Assembly (NCBI GenBank): GCA_900553305.1
Contig: USDI01000142.1
Location: 1-6,147 of the forward strand
DNA: 6,147 nucleotides
DNA from: an uncultured Lachnospiraceae bacterium
GTDB lineage: Bacteria > Bacillota > Clostridia > Lachnospirales > Lachnospiraceae
Reading direction: 5' to 3'
The position numbers and the translations under genes were made by a program. Below the pieces are notes generated by a model. That model was given only the letters and a program-made list of their open reading frames with translations. It was not told the origin of the DNA and made no database searches. Positions within the stretch are counted from its first letter, which is position 1; every line of letters starts with the position of its first letter. Positions 1 through 6,130 of this stretch are shown here, one piece after another.

Positions 1-682
1 ACGATCTCTCCCTGCCCCCGTTCTTGTTGGGGCACCACTGACCATCCGGCCGGTCGTAATCCAGGTACAGCATGGAAGCCACCGCATCCACCCGGAGACC
101 ATCCACGTGGAATTCCTCAAACCAGCAGCATGCGCTGGAGATCAGGAAGGAGCACACCTCCGGCCTGCCGTAATCGAACACCTTGGTGCCCCAGGCGAAA
201 TGCTCCCCCTTGCGCACGTCCTCGTATTCGTAGCAGCATCCACCATCAAACTCGAACAAGCCGTGTTCATCCTTGGGGAAGTGCGCCGGTACCCAGTCCA
301 GGATCACCCCGATGCCGGCAGCATGGAACGCATCCACCATGGCACGGAAATCATCCGGCGTACCAAACCGGGAGGTAGGGGCAAAATAGCCCGTGACCTG
401 ATAGCCCCAGGAGCCGTCGTAGGGATACTCCGTCAGGGGCATGAACTCAATATGGGTATAAGACATTTTTTGCAGATACGGGATCATCTGCTTTGCAAAG
501 GTCCGGTAATCCAGAAAACTCCCGTCCGGATTGGTGCGCCAGGAGTTAAAGTGCACCTCGTACACATTCACCGGGCTTTTGTAAATATTTCTCTGCCGCT
601 TGGCTTTGCGCCAGGTGTCATCCTTCCATTCAAAATCATAGGTTTCATTCAGCATCGGTACATAAAGATCTACCGGTATCAT
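1..682 (-). CDS. glgB: Glycogen branching enzyme catalytic core, partial, with a non-GlgB N-terminus
   Basis: The 227 visible codons run off the window edge. From about residue 19 the protein matches 1,4-alpha-glucan branching enzyme (GH13), which makes alpha-1,6 branches in glycogen in the cytoplasm. Visible motifs are YEVHFNSW (41-48), YDGSWGYQVTGYFAPTSRFG (88-107), GH13 region I DWVPAH (129-134) and region II DGLRVDAVAS (194-203), where D199 corresponds to the catalytic nucleophile. The general acid and third carboxylate would lie beyond the edge. In E. coli GlgB the nucleophile is residue 405, so here the whole N-terminal CBM48/E-set part is missing. The ATG at 682 has a strong Shine-Dalgarno 7 bases upstream and sits 4 bases after the essC stop. 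Residues 1-18 do not resemble GlgB; they look like the beginning of a YukD/EsaB-like protein. Bases 1-120 are 60% GC against 45% for 601-720. I read this as an in-frame chimera, of either natural or assembly origin. The GlgB identity is firm; the gene structure is doubtful. Confidence 0.85.
   Translation of the reverse strand, partial: MIPVDLYVPMLNETYDFEWKDDTWRKAKRQRNIYKSPVNVYEVHFNSWRTNPDGSFLDYRTFAKQMIPYLQKMSYTHIEFMPLTEYPYDGSWGYQVTGYFAPTSRFGTPDDFRAMVDAFHAAGIGVILDWVPAHFPKDEHGLFEFDGGCCYEYEDVRKGEHFAWGTKVFDYGRPEVCSFLISSACCWFEEFHVDGLRVDAVASMLYLDYDRPDGQWCPNKNGGRERS
620..682 (-). other. Possible 5' remnant of a YukD/EsaB-like T7SS gene, joined in frame to glgB
   Basis: Codons 1-18 of the frame following essC read MIPVDLYVPMLNETYDFE. 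A short beta-strand start of the form M-I-x-V-x-(L/I)-Y-V-P-x-L-x-x-x-Y-D-F is what I recall for ubiquitin-like YukD/EsaB-type proteins encoded beside essC in Firmicutes. GlgB proteins have a carbohydrate-binding domain of more than 100 residues before the equivalent point. The Shine-Dalgarno and 4-base spacing to essC fit a native, translationally coupled operon gene. The switch to GlgB falls around YDFEWKDDTW (residues 15-24). The YDFEW stretch could have served as local similarity for the join. The family assignment is from memory of motifs, on only 18 residues, so it is tentative. Confidence 0.4.
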
Positions 683-686
683 ACTT

Positions 687-3600
687 CTACACCTCCCGTT
701 TCCTATACGGGATGAGAAGCTGAACACTTCCCCCTCCCGATCCCTTTTTTAAAAAACCGTTTCCCGGAGGCTCTGACCGATTCAACAGGGAAAAATTCAA
801 TCCGTCAAACTCCAAGGCCCTCTGCAACGATGCATTTCCTCCCAAATGAATACCCCACTGGTAAGAGGCAAGGGACTTAAACCAGGGTGTTGCATATACT
901 TCCAGATCACGCTGCGGGTGATAGGCTCCAATTACCGTTACATTTTCTCTCCGTTTTCCAACCAGTTCTTCCCATTGATGTATCTTCTCCTTTTCTTCTC
1001 CGCAATAGGAATAAATCTGCCTTGTAAATGCTGCCAGATGTGGAATCATAAGCAGAATCCGGCTCTCCTGCTTCTGTTCGTTCTTTTGTCCCTTCTGCAA
1101 TTCTTCCTCCAGTTCCAACACCTCCTGGCAACAAACCACTTCAGATTTTCCGATAAATCCGTTATATTCTCCTTCAGTGTCTAAAAGCAGAATTTTCCAG
1201 TCTGTAACACTTCTCACACTGATCAACAGGTTATCAATCAGACTGCTCTTTCCGGTCTGATCCACTCCGGATATCAGGAAACCTGAAAGCTTTTGAAGAT
1301 CCAGCATTTCCATTTCTCCGGTTTCCCTGTTAAACCCCAGTGGTACGCAGTTACCTGTTCCATCATACTTCCGGCTCTTACGATAAACCGTAAGAAACTC
1401 CTTAAGTTCCGGGTATTCCGGAATCCGCACAATCCGGTCATAAAAAGGCTGTCCTTTCCGATAGACTGCACCATCCTTTTGAAAGACAAACGTCTGAAAC
1501 TCCAGAACCCTCTTTTCCTTTTTGCATAGTCCTCTTCCTGCAATGCCCATTTTCGGAATCGGAATTCCCTGATATTGGCGCAGCACATCCCCATATTGAA
1601 AAGGATCGCTTAACTCAAGTGCCAGTGTTGTCTTAATCTTGTTCCAAAGCTTTGACTGAAAATCTGCCACCCCATTTCCGGTTACAACAAGAAATACCCC
1701 AAGACTGATCCCCTCTGCTGCCATGGAAAGTAAGAATTCCTCTTCGGCTTCTCCAAGATATCTTCGTAGTGTTCCAATACCGTCAATCATACCGTACAGA
1801 ATCGGAAGTGCTCCCGGATTCGTTTGTATAAAGGTCTTATAGCTTTCTCCATTCAATGCCCGTTTTCTTTCTCTCCAAAGCTGCCGAAGCTGGAAAAAGA
1901 ATACAGGAAGATCCTTCGGTGTCTGCACCAGGGCAAGGCAATGTGGCAGTTCTTCATACACCAAAAATCCCGGTTGTTCTACAGCCAGCAAGAAATATTC
2001 TGCTTCCCCTGGCGTATCATTCCTTGCAATCTGTTCCAAAATAAGCCTGAGAAGATGGGACTTTCCGGTCGCCGGCCCTCCACAGATTCCCAGATGCCCC
2101 TGTTTTTGCGGTTCATAATACAATATCTTCTGGCACTGATTCTCCGCATCATCATACTTTCCAATGCAAAATGCGTGCTTATCACGGATTTCGCTCTCCG
2201 CCTTCTCCTGTTCCGGAATCTCTTCCAGATCAATTACCTCTTCCAGTTCCGGAAGCCACAATAATTCTGCCCTCTCATATCCGTTCTGTTCCGCCACATG
2301 GTTTACATAATTTGTAATACATTCCATAAGTGAGCCAGTTGCATTGTTTACCTTCTCTTTTGGCAGCACACTCCTCCTTCCGGACTCTGAAAGAAACACC
2401 ACCTCGTCTCCTTTCTGTTCTCCCGGCTGGTATCTGCCACCGCAGTAGCCCGTCTGGAACATCTGATACAATTCATCATTCCCAATCTGAAGATAGCATT
2501 GTCCCGGAGATGTCAGATAAGCGGCATCCGGTTTATGCAGCATGTCCATACTGTCCTGCTTATCCTGTACCCGGAGGCAGAGATGAAAACGGGCATTGCT
2601 CCAGATCTTATCATCCACGGTTCCTGCCGGTTTCTGTGTTGCCAGAATCAGATGCACACCGAGACTTCTTCCAACCTGTGCAAGTGAAATTACCTCCTGC
2701 ATGAATTCCGGCTCTTCTTTCTTTAATTCTGCAAATTCATCAATTACAATGAGCAGGTGGGGCAACGCAGCTGCGGCTTTTCCTTCCCGATAAAGCTGCA
2801 TATAAGCGTCAATATGATTCACCTCATATTGGGAAAAAATCCGTTGTCTCCGCTTATTCTCGCTGCTGATTGCCAGCATGGCTCTCCGGATCTGCCCACC
2901 GGACAGATTGGAAATCACTCCCGCGCAATGAGGAAAATTCCTGACCGCATTTCCCGTTCCGCCACCTTTATAATCAATCACCAGAAAGTTCACATCCTGC
3001 GGACTGAATTGGATCACCAGGGAAAGCAGGTAAGTTTGAAGTAATTCGCTCTTACCGGAGCCTGTCGTTCCTGCAATCAGGCCATGTGGTCCATGAAATT
3101 TTTCGTGTACGTCCAGATATACCGGTGTGCCCTGCGTTCCTTTCCCGATTGCCACCTTAAGACGTTTTTCCGGTCTTGCTTCCTGCCAGCGGACTTCACA
3201 GTGAAGCTCTTCGATCCGCTGACAATCAAAAAGTTCCAGAAAATCCACATTTTTAGGAATCCTTGCTTTCTTCCCCTTTCCTGCCCTTTCACATAACGCA
3301 AAATTTCTACTATATGAAGAAGTTTCCTTCCAGTCAACGGTATCGTACCTTACAGGAACTGTAATCCGTTTATCCTTTTCATATAGCTGCAGTTCCTGAC
3401 GATCCTTCTGCCAGATCATCCGGCTGCGGTATTCCTTAGGAAGTTCCTGTTCTTTTCCTGCAATTCCAACCACCATAACCCGATCCGTCTTTCCCTCCTG
3501 CAAAAGACTTTGCAGAACTTCTCCGAGAATCAATTCCGGATTAAGCAGGAACAGGAAAAAGGTAACCTGCTCTTGCTTCACAGCAAGTTCTCTGGTGAGG

Positions 3601-5102
3601 TCCGGAAGAATTTCGGCCGCTGTTTCTTTATCACCGGCCAGGAATCGGATTTCTCCGCTTTCTGACCACATATGCGGCGTCCATTTCATACTGTGATAAA
3701 CATTCATCTGCCACGGTATGGACGAATCAAAGAAGCAGGCTATACGCATTTCCTCCGGTGAATGATGAAGTACCTGCTGCCAGAAGATCTGTAACACCCC
3801 GTCACACAGGTGCTCTTCTTCTCCCACCACGGCAAGCCGGGAATTCTCCCTAAAGTCCACACCAACCGGAACCTCCTCCAGATACTGAAACCTGTTCCAT
3901 AAGGCTTCCGCTTCCTCTTCCATGGAATCCTTTACCAATACTTTCCTTCCCTCCGGGAGCTTTAACCTCACAGGAAAATCCCGTCTTCCGGTTCCAAGCC
4001 GCGTAAACCAGAAATCCGGATCAGCTTCATAACGGCTCCAGTTCAGAAACAGAAGATCGTGTTCTGCATAATGCTCCTGAACTGTCCGGTATCTATGATG
4101 GAGCATTTCAACTCCCTTTTGTGCAAGATCCTGTAATTCTGTTTCCAGTTTTTTCAGATATTCCCGGTACCGGATGATTCTTTCCCGGTTACTTCTCCAT
4201 TCCTCCTGACGGCCTGCCAGCCGGTTTGTGACTCCCCAGAATACACCAAGTAATGAACTGCATACTCCCGCTGCCAGTGTCACATACCGATAGCTATTTC
4301 CTGCTCCATTCGCAGCTCTGCTGCTAAGCAGGCTCATCATCAGAATGGGGAAAACCATCGTAACCATTGGCCCTATGGACAGGAGCCATGGAGTCCTGGA
4401 AGTCTCTTTCTTCTGTGGTGGACTTAAAATCTCTCTTTCCTGTTCCTCCGGTAGGCAGATCTCCTCCGGAATTTTCTGTATGGAACGTGACACCGTTACT
4501 GCTCCTGTCTTTCGCTGCAGTTCCTTCCCTTGGAACCCCCAGTCAATCACCCGGCATTCTCCAACCAGCGGAACATAAATGAGATATGGTGGCAAAAATT
4601 GCAGAAAAAGACCGTAAAGCTGCAAGGAATCTCCCCTCTTAAGTATGGTACTTTCCTGCGCTCTTCTTCCGTTATGATATACTCCGTCGCCACCAAGATT
4701 ATGAAGAACGACATTTTCGCCCTCCTTAACCAACACGATATGCCTGCCCTTGACCATGGAATGAAACTGGTAACAGATTCTGTTTTCATAATCACTTCCC
4801 AGCGTCACCGTAACTTCTTCTTCCAGACGGATTCTCCCTGTGGAAGCCAATGTATGTACAGGCCCCTGCCTGCTGATCAATACCTTTTCTGCGACATCAG
4901 TGCCTGTTAACAGCAATGAATCCGACAGCATGGGACAGGCATTTACCCCAAAACCTCCCTGCTGATAATTCAGATCAATTTTGTGTCCCGGCAGATACAA
5001 AGAAAACTTCATATCTCCCATACAGGTAATATGCTTTACAACAGACTCTGAGTCAGAAAAGGCGCAAAAGAAAAAATGTTCTGCGTGAATTGTTTTCTTC
5101 AA
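687..5102 (-). CDS. essC: Type VIIb secretion system FtsK/SpoIIIE-type ATPase EssC, complete
   Basis: This 1471-residue membrane ATPase is the motor and substrate receptor of the T7SSb (ESX-like) machine that exports WXG100 and LXG proteins. Its length matches S. aureus EssC (about 1479). Order of parts: an FHA-like region (about 31-100); a second FHA-like region (about 100-178, with VYHNGRR and LKRGDSLQLYGL); two membrane segments (about 239-261 and 272-291) separated by a short loop; a basic, probably coiled segment (about 296-345); then three ATPase modules. ATPase 1 has Walker A GTTGSGKS (678-685), Walker B LLIVIDEF (783-790, D788/E789) and the family motifs HGPHGLIAG, IDYKGGG, GRSLGVHLILATQKP and IWSN. 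ATPase 2 has Walker A GGPATGKS (1008-1015) and a weak Walker B ending MIDG (D1107). ATPase 3 has GVDQTGKS (1279-1286), but the Walker B position reads ILLMIPHL without an acidic residue. The end, PPGNGFLKKG...RKREV, looks like a natural EssC tail. The chosen TTG start has a Shine-Dalgarno; an ATG at residue 31 is the alternative. EsxA, EsaA, EssA and EssB are not in the window. It has its own promoter and is probably cotranscribed with the frame that follows. Confidence 0.97.
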   Translation of the reverse strand: MKKTIHAEHFFFCAFSDSESVVKHITCMGDMKFSLYLPGHKIDLNYQQGGFGVNACPMLSDSLLLTGTDVAEKVLISRQGPVHTLASTGRIRLEEEVTVTLGSDYENRICYQFHSMVKGRHIVLVKEGENVVLHNLGGDGVYHNGRRAQESTILKRGDSLQLYGLFLQFLPPYLIYVPLVGECRVIDWGFQGKELQRKTGAVTVSRSIQKIPEEICLPEEQEREILSPPQKKETSRTPWLLSIGPMVTMVFPILMMSLLSSRAANGAGNSYRYVTLAAGVCSSLLGVFWGVTNRLAGRQEEWRSNRERIIRYREYLKKLETELQDLAQKGVEMLHHRYRTVQEHYAEHDLLFLNWSRYEADPDFWFTRLGTGRRDFPVRLKLPEGRKVLVKDSMEEEAEALWNRFQYLEEVPVGVDFRENSRLAVVGEEEHLCDGVLQIFWQQVLHHSPEEMRIACFFDSSIPWQMNVYHSMKWTPHMWSESGEIRFLAGDKETAAEILPDLTRELAVKQEQVTFFLFLLNPELILGEVLQSLLQEGKTDRVMVVGIAGKEQELPKEYRSRMIWQKDRQELQLYEKDKRITVPVRYDTVDWKETSSYSRNFALCERAGKGKKARIPKNVDFLELFDCQRIEELHCEVRWQEARPEKRLKVAIGKGTQGTPVYLDVHEKFHGPHGLIAGTTGSGKSELLQTYLLSLVIQFSPQDVNFLVIDYKGGGTGNAVRNFPHCAGVISNLSGGQIRRAMLAISSENKRRQRIFSQYEVNHIDAYMQLYREGKAAAALPHLLIVIDEFAELKKEEPEFMQEVISLAQVGRSLGVHLILATQKPAGTVDDKIWSNARFHLCLRVQDKQDSMDMLHKPDAAYLTSPGQCYLQIGNDELYQMFQTGYCGGRYQPGEQKGDEVVFLSESGRRSVLPKEKVNNATGSLMECITNYVNHVAEQNGYERAELLWLPELEEVIDLEEIPEQEKAESEIRDKHAFCIGKYDDAENQCQKILYYEPQKQGHLGICGGPATGKSHLLRLILEQIARNDTPGEAEYFLLAVEQPGFLVYEELPHCLALVQTPKDLPVFFFQLRQLWRERKRALNGESYKTFIQTNPGALPILYGMIDGIGTLRRYLGEAEEEFLLSMAAEGISLGVFLVVTGNGVADFQSKLWNKIKTTLALELSDPFQYGDVLRQYQGIPIPKMGIAGRGLCKKEKRVLEFQTFVFQKDGAVYRKGQPFYDRIVRIPEYPELKEFLTVYRKSRKYDGTGNCVPLGFNRETGEMEMLDLQKLSGFLISGVDQTGKSSLIDNLLISVRSVTDWKILLLDTEGEYNGFIGKSEVVCCQEVLELEEELQKGQKNEQKQESRILLMIPHLAAFTRQIYSYCGEEKEKIHQWEELVGKRRENVTVIGAYHPQRDLEVYATPWFKSLASYQWGIHLGGNASLQRALEFDGLNFSLLNRSEPPGNGFLKKGSGGGSVQLLIPYRKREV
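690..697 (-). promoter_or_regulatory. Ribosome binding site for the frame after essC
   Basis: GGGAGGTG lies inside the last codons of essC, 7 bases before the ATG at 682. It is a near-perfect Shine-Dalgarno. It supports 682 as a genuine start of a gene coupled to essC, rather than a random ATG inside glgB. Confidence 0.75.
744..756 (-). other. T6-A6-G run forming tandem -1 slippery heptamers near the end of essC
   Basis: In the essC frame the minus strand reads GGT TTT TTA AAA AAG. It contains T TTA AAA followed by A AAA AAG, the latter being the dnaX-type slippery heptamer. It encodes F-L-K-K at residues 1450-1453. A -1 slip would add 12 different residues after K1453 and stop 6 codons before the normal end. 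I see no clear stimulatory stem-loop, and the residues also make sense as an ordinary FLKKG tail, so a programmed role is unproven. Confidence 0.25.
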
Positions 5103-5106
5103 ATAG

Positions 5107-5114
5107 CACCTCTT
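5107..5114 (-). promoter_or_regulatory. Ribosome binding site deciding the essC TTG start
   Basis: AAGAGGTG is followed by 4 bases and then TTG AAG AAA (start at 5102). The downstream in-frame ATG codons at residues 28 and 31 lack a well-spaced Shine-Dalgarno: the only purine run, GGGAG, is about 2 bases from the second ATG. I therefore prefer TTG, although homologues often seem to begin at the equivalent of MKFSLYLPG (residue 31). Confidence 0.65.
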
Positions 5115-5170
5115 ATATTCTTTCGTGAAAATATTGGATTTGATAAAAACTAATAAAAGATAAAAGGATA

Positions 5171-5186
5171 TGTTAATCGATCAACA
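5171..5186. promoter_or_regulatory. Imperfect palindrome in the essC leader, candidate operator
   Basis: TGTTAATCGATCAACA is symmetric at 14 of 16 positions around a central CG. It lies roughly 16-31 bases downstream of the transcription start expected from the promoter at 5209-5237, inside an untranslated leader of about 100 bases. Position and symmetry suit binding of a dimeric repressor, as in LacI/GntR-type sites, but no regulator gene is in the window. An ATCGAT core in AT-rich DNA could also occur by chance. Confidence 0.4.
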
Positions 5187-5208
5187 ATGAAATTATAAGT
5201 TATTATGT

Positions 5209-5237
5209 AAGATAACAGATTTTGTATCTCATGTCAA
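5209..5237 (-). promoter_or_regulatory. Strong sigma-A type promoter for essC
   Basis: The -35 box is a perfect TTGACA (5237-5232). A 17-base spacer separates it from the -10 box TATCTT (5214-5209), which is preceded by TG one base upstream (TGTTATCTT, an extended -10). The stretch upstream of the -35 is rich in A/T tracts and could act as an UP element; bases 5161-5280 are 23% GC by hand count. The start of transcription would be near 5202, giving a leader of about 100 bases before the essC TTG. There is no other gene between it and essC. Confidence 0.8.
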
Positions 5238-5297
5238 GACGTTTTTGGTTAATTTAAACAATTATTTTGTAATGTCAGTTTTATTATTTGGTTATTA

Positions 5298-5426
5298 TCA
5301 CAATGATTCGTTTCTCTCACTAAACGCATGCTGCGCCTCCGGCTTGCATTCCTTAAGTGTTCCGGACTGGTTCTCACTAACCTCAATCCACGCTTCCGGT
5401 TTGGTTTCGATAAGTGCTCTGCACAA
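5298..5426 (-). CDS. Possible tiny relict reading frame with two 19-residue repeats
   Basis: From a TTG at 5426 the minus strand reads 42 codons to a TGA at 5298; the frame is open back to a stop at 5477-5475. The peptide has two 19-residue units, ALIETKPEA...SE (from residue 4) and TLKECKPEA...SE (from residue 23), sharing L-x-E-x-KPEA and SE. Two of the DNA differences between units (AAA/AAG, GAA/GAG) are silent in this frame, which is mild evidence that it was once coding. Against this, there is no good start or ribosome site, the frame overlaps the terminator hairpin if extended upstream, and other frames are open across the same repeats. I do not recognise the family. It may be a gene remnant or an intergenic repeat. 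Confidence 0.25.
   Translation of the reverse strand: MCRALIETKPEAWIEVSENQSGTLKECKPEAQHAFSERNESL
5316..5421. repeat. Two diverged direct repeats of about 49 bases, 57-base period
   Basis: Unit 1 is 5316-5364 and unit 2 is 5373-5421. Both begin CTCACTAA and contain TCCGG, then TAAGTG near the end. Ungapped alignment by eye gives 35 matches in 49 positions. The period, 57 bases, is exactly 19 codons. The block is clearly more GC-rich than the promoter region beside it. It lies between the terminator of the upstream gene and the essC promoter. Its origin is unknown. Confidence 0.6.
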
Positions 5427-5456
5427 AAAACAGGCACACCCCTTAAGATGTGCCTG
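5425..5456 (-). terminator. Rho-independent terminator of the FliD-like gene
   Basis: On the minus strand CAGGCACA (5456-5449) pairs perfectly with TGTGCCTG (5438-5431) across a 10-base loop, followed at once by six T (5430-5425). It begins about 50 bases after the stop of the upstream gene. It separates that gene's transcript from essC. Confidence 0.85.
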
Positions 5457-5506
5457 AACTCTCTTATCCTGTAATTATAAATCTACTTAAACTCTTCCTG
5501 TAAAAC

Positions 5507-6097
5507 CTAGAAATAGGAATTGAAAATATTACCGGAAGCATAGGTATTGCTGTAAGTTCCCTTCGTTGTATAGGTATTCGCCTTTGCTGCTTCCTGTGTT
5601 GCTGCAAAATCAATAAAGGAAGACTGCGAAGATACTCTGGAAGCATAAGAATAACTTCCATTAAATAAATTCTTGACGGTATTGGTATCTGCCTTTGCAA
5701 AAGCATCCCTGTCAAGTGTCAGTGTATCGTCCTTACCAATCGTAATACCTACCTGACTTAAGAGCTTCTGATTGGACTCTGTCATATTCTTTAAGGTATC
5801 CACTCTCTTCGTGATACTGTCAGAAGCGGACTTGGCAGACCCTTCAATCAGCTTGTTATAATTGGTTACAAAACTGTCTACTGCTTTATAAATTTCGTCC
5901 TGTCCTTTACTGAATACAGAATCCTTACCCGTATTCGTCAACTGGTCTGCAGAACTCTTCAGGCTCTCCGATGCCGTCTGAATCTGCTTTAAGGTTTCTG
6001 CAGAATCCTTGGATGTGGAGAGTGTTTTCTTCTTTTCATCTACAATAGAAGCGGCTTCCTTGCTGATCTTGTTGCCCTTGCCATAATAAGCCTTCAT
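5507..6097 (-). CDS. Coiled-coil protein with FliD-like C-terminus, 5' incomplete
   Basis: The visible 196 residues are rich in Ser, Thr, Lys and Ala. Residues about 10-75 are heptad-like and probably coiled coil. Residues about 65-165 resemble the C-terminal part of flagellar hook-associated protein FliD: DSFVTNYNKLI (74-84), then LLSQVGITIGKDDTLTLDRDAFAKA (112-136) and NLFNGSYSYASRVSSQSSFI (143-162). FliD caps the flagellar filament, but proteins with this C-terminal pattern also occur as stand-alone unknowns in Clostridia, so I do not name it fliD. No signal peptide or cysteine is visible. The ATG at 6097 has no Shine-Dalgarno, and the frame stays open back to a TAA at 6118-6116 with plausible protein sequence (LSLGKL) before it. 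The true start is therefore probably upstream and lost by the window edge or a frameshift. A terminator follows the stop. Function and any link to T7SS are unknown. Confidence 0.7.
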   Translation of the reverse strand: MKAYYGKGNKISKEAASIVDEKKKTLSTSKDSAETLKQIQTASESLKSSADQLTNTGKDSVFSKGQDEIYKAVDSFVTNYNKLIEGSAKSASDSITKRVDTLKNMTESNQKLLSQVGITIGKDDTLTLDRDAFAKADTNTVKNLFNGSYSYASRVSSQSSFIDFAATQEAAKANTYTTKGTYSNTYASGNIFNSYF

Positions 6098-6110
6098 CAG
6101 CTTGCCAAGC

Positions 6111-6130
6111 GACAGTTATTGACAGTATTT
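6111..6130. repeat. 10-base tandem near-duplication at the broken 5' end of the FliD-like gene
   Basis: GACAGTTATT is followed directly by GACAGTATTT, sharing GACAGT. The in-frame TAA (6118-6116) lies inside this duplication. Dropping 10 bases would keep the frame open for about nine more codons, to another TAA close to the edge. It could be a real small duplication or an error at a contig end. Confidence 0.4.

Noticed and set aside
107..715. Long plus-strand open frame opposite glgB
   Set aside because: It is the antisense shadow of the GlgB core. The minus frame carries all the GH13 motifs, while the plus peptide has no recognisable motif and no ribosome site.
1824..2264. Several plus-strand open frames opposite essC (for example 846-1184, 1824-2264, 2330-2704, 4530-4910)
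   Set aside because: All lie within the conserved essC coding sequence on the other strand, with low-quality peptides and no supporting start signals.
5171..5186. CcpA cre site
   Set aside because: The arms around the central CG are one base longer on each side than the cre pattern, so it is kept only as a generic palindrome.
5103..5208. Riboswitch or structured RNA in the essC leader
   Set aside because: The leader is about 100 bases, very AT-rich, and shows no multi-stem structure or terminator/antiterminator pair that I can support.
5249..5437. Minus-strand 62-codon frame with a repeated EHL...RLVR pattern
   Set aside because: The repetition follows from the DNA repeat. It has fewer silent differences than the neighbouring KPEA frame, and its lower half runs into AT-rich promoter DNA (ending NNQIIKLTLQNNCLN).
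5245..5457. Plus-strand 70-codon open frame across the intergenic repeat
   Set aside because: It runs against the promoter and terminator signals. Its peptide shows no family features, and openness in several frames is expected from the repeat.
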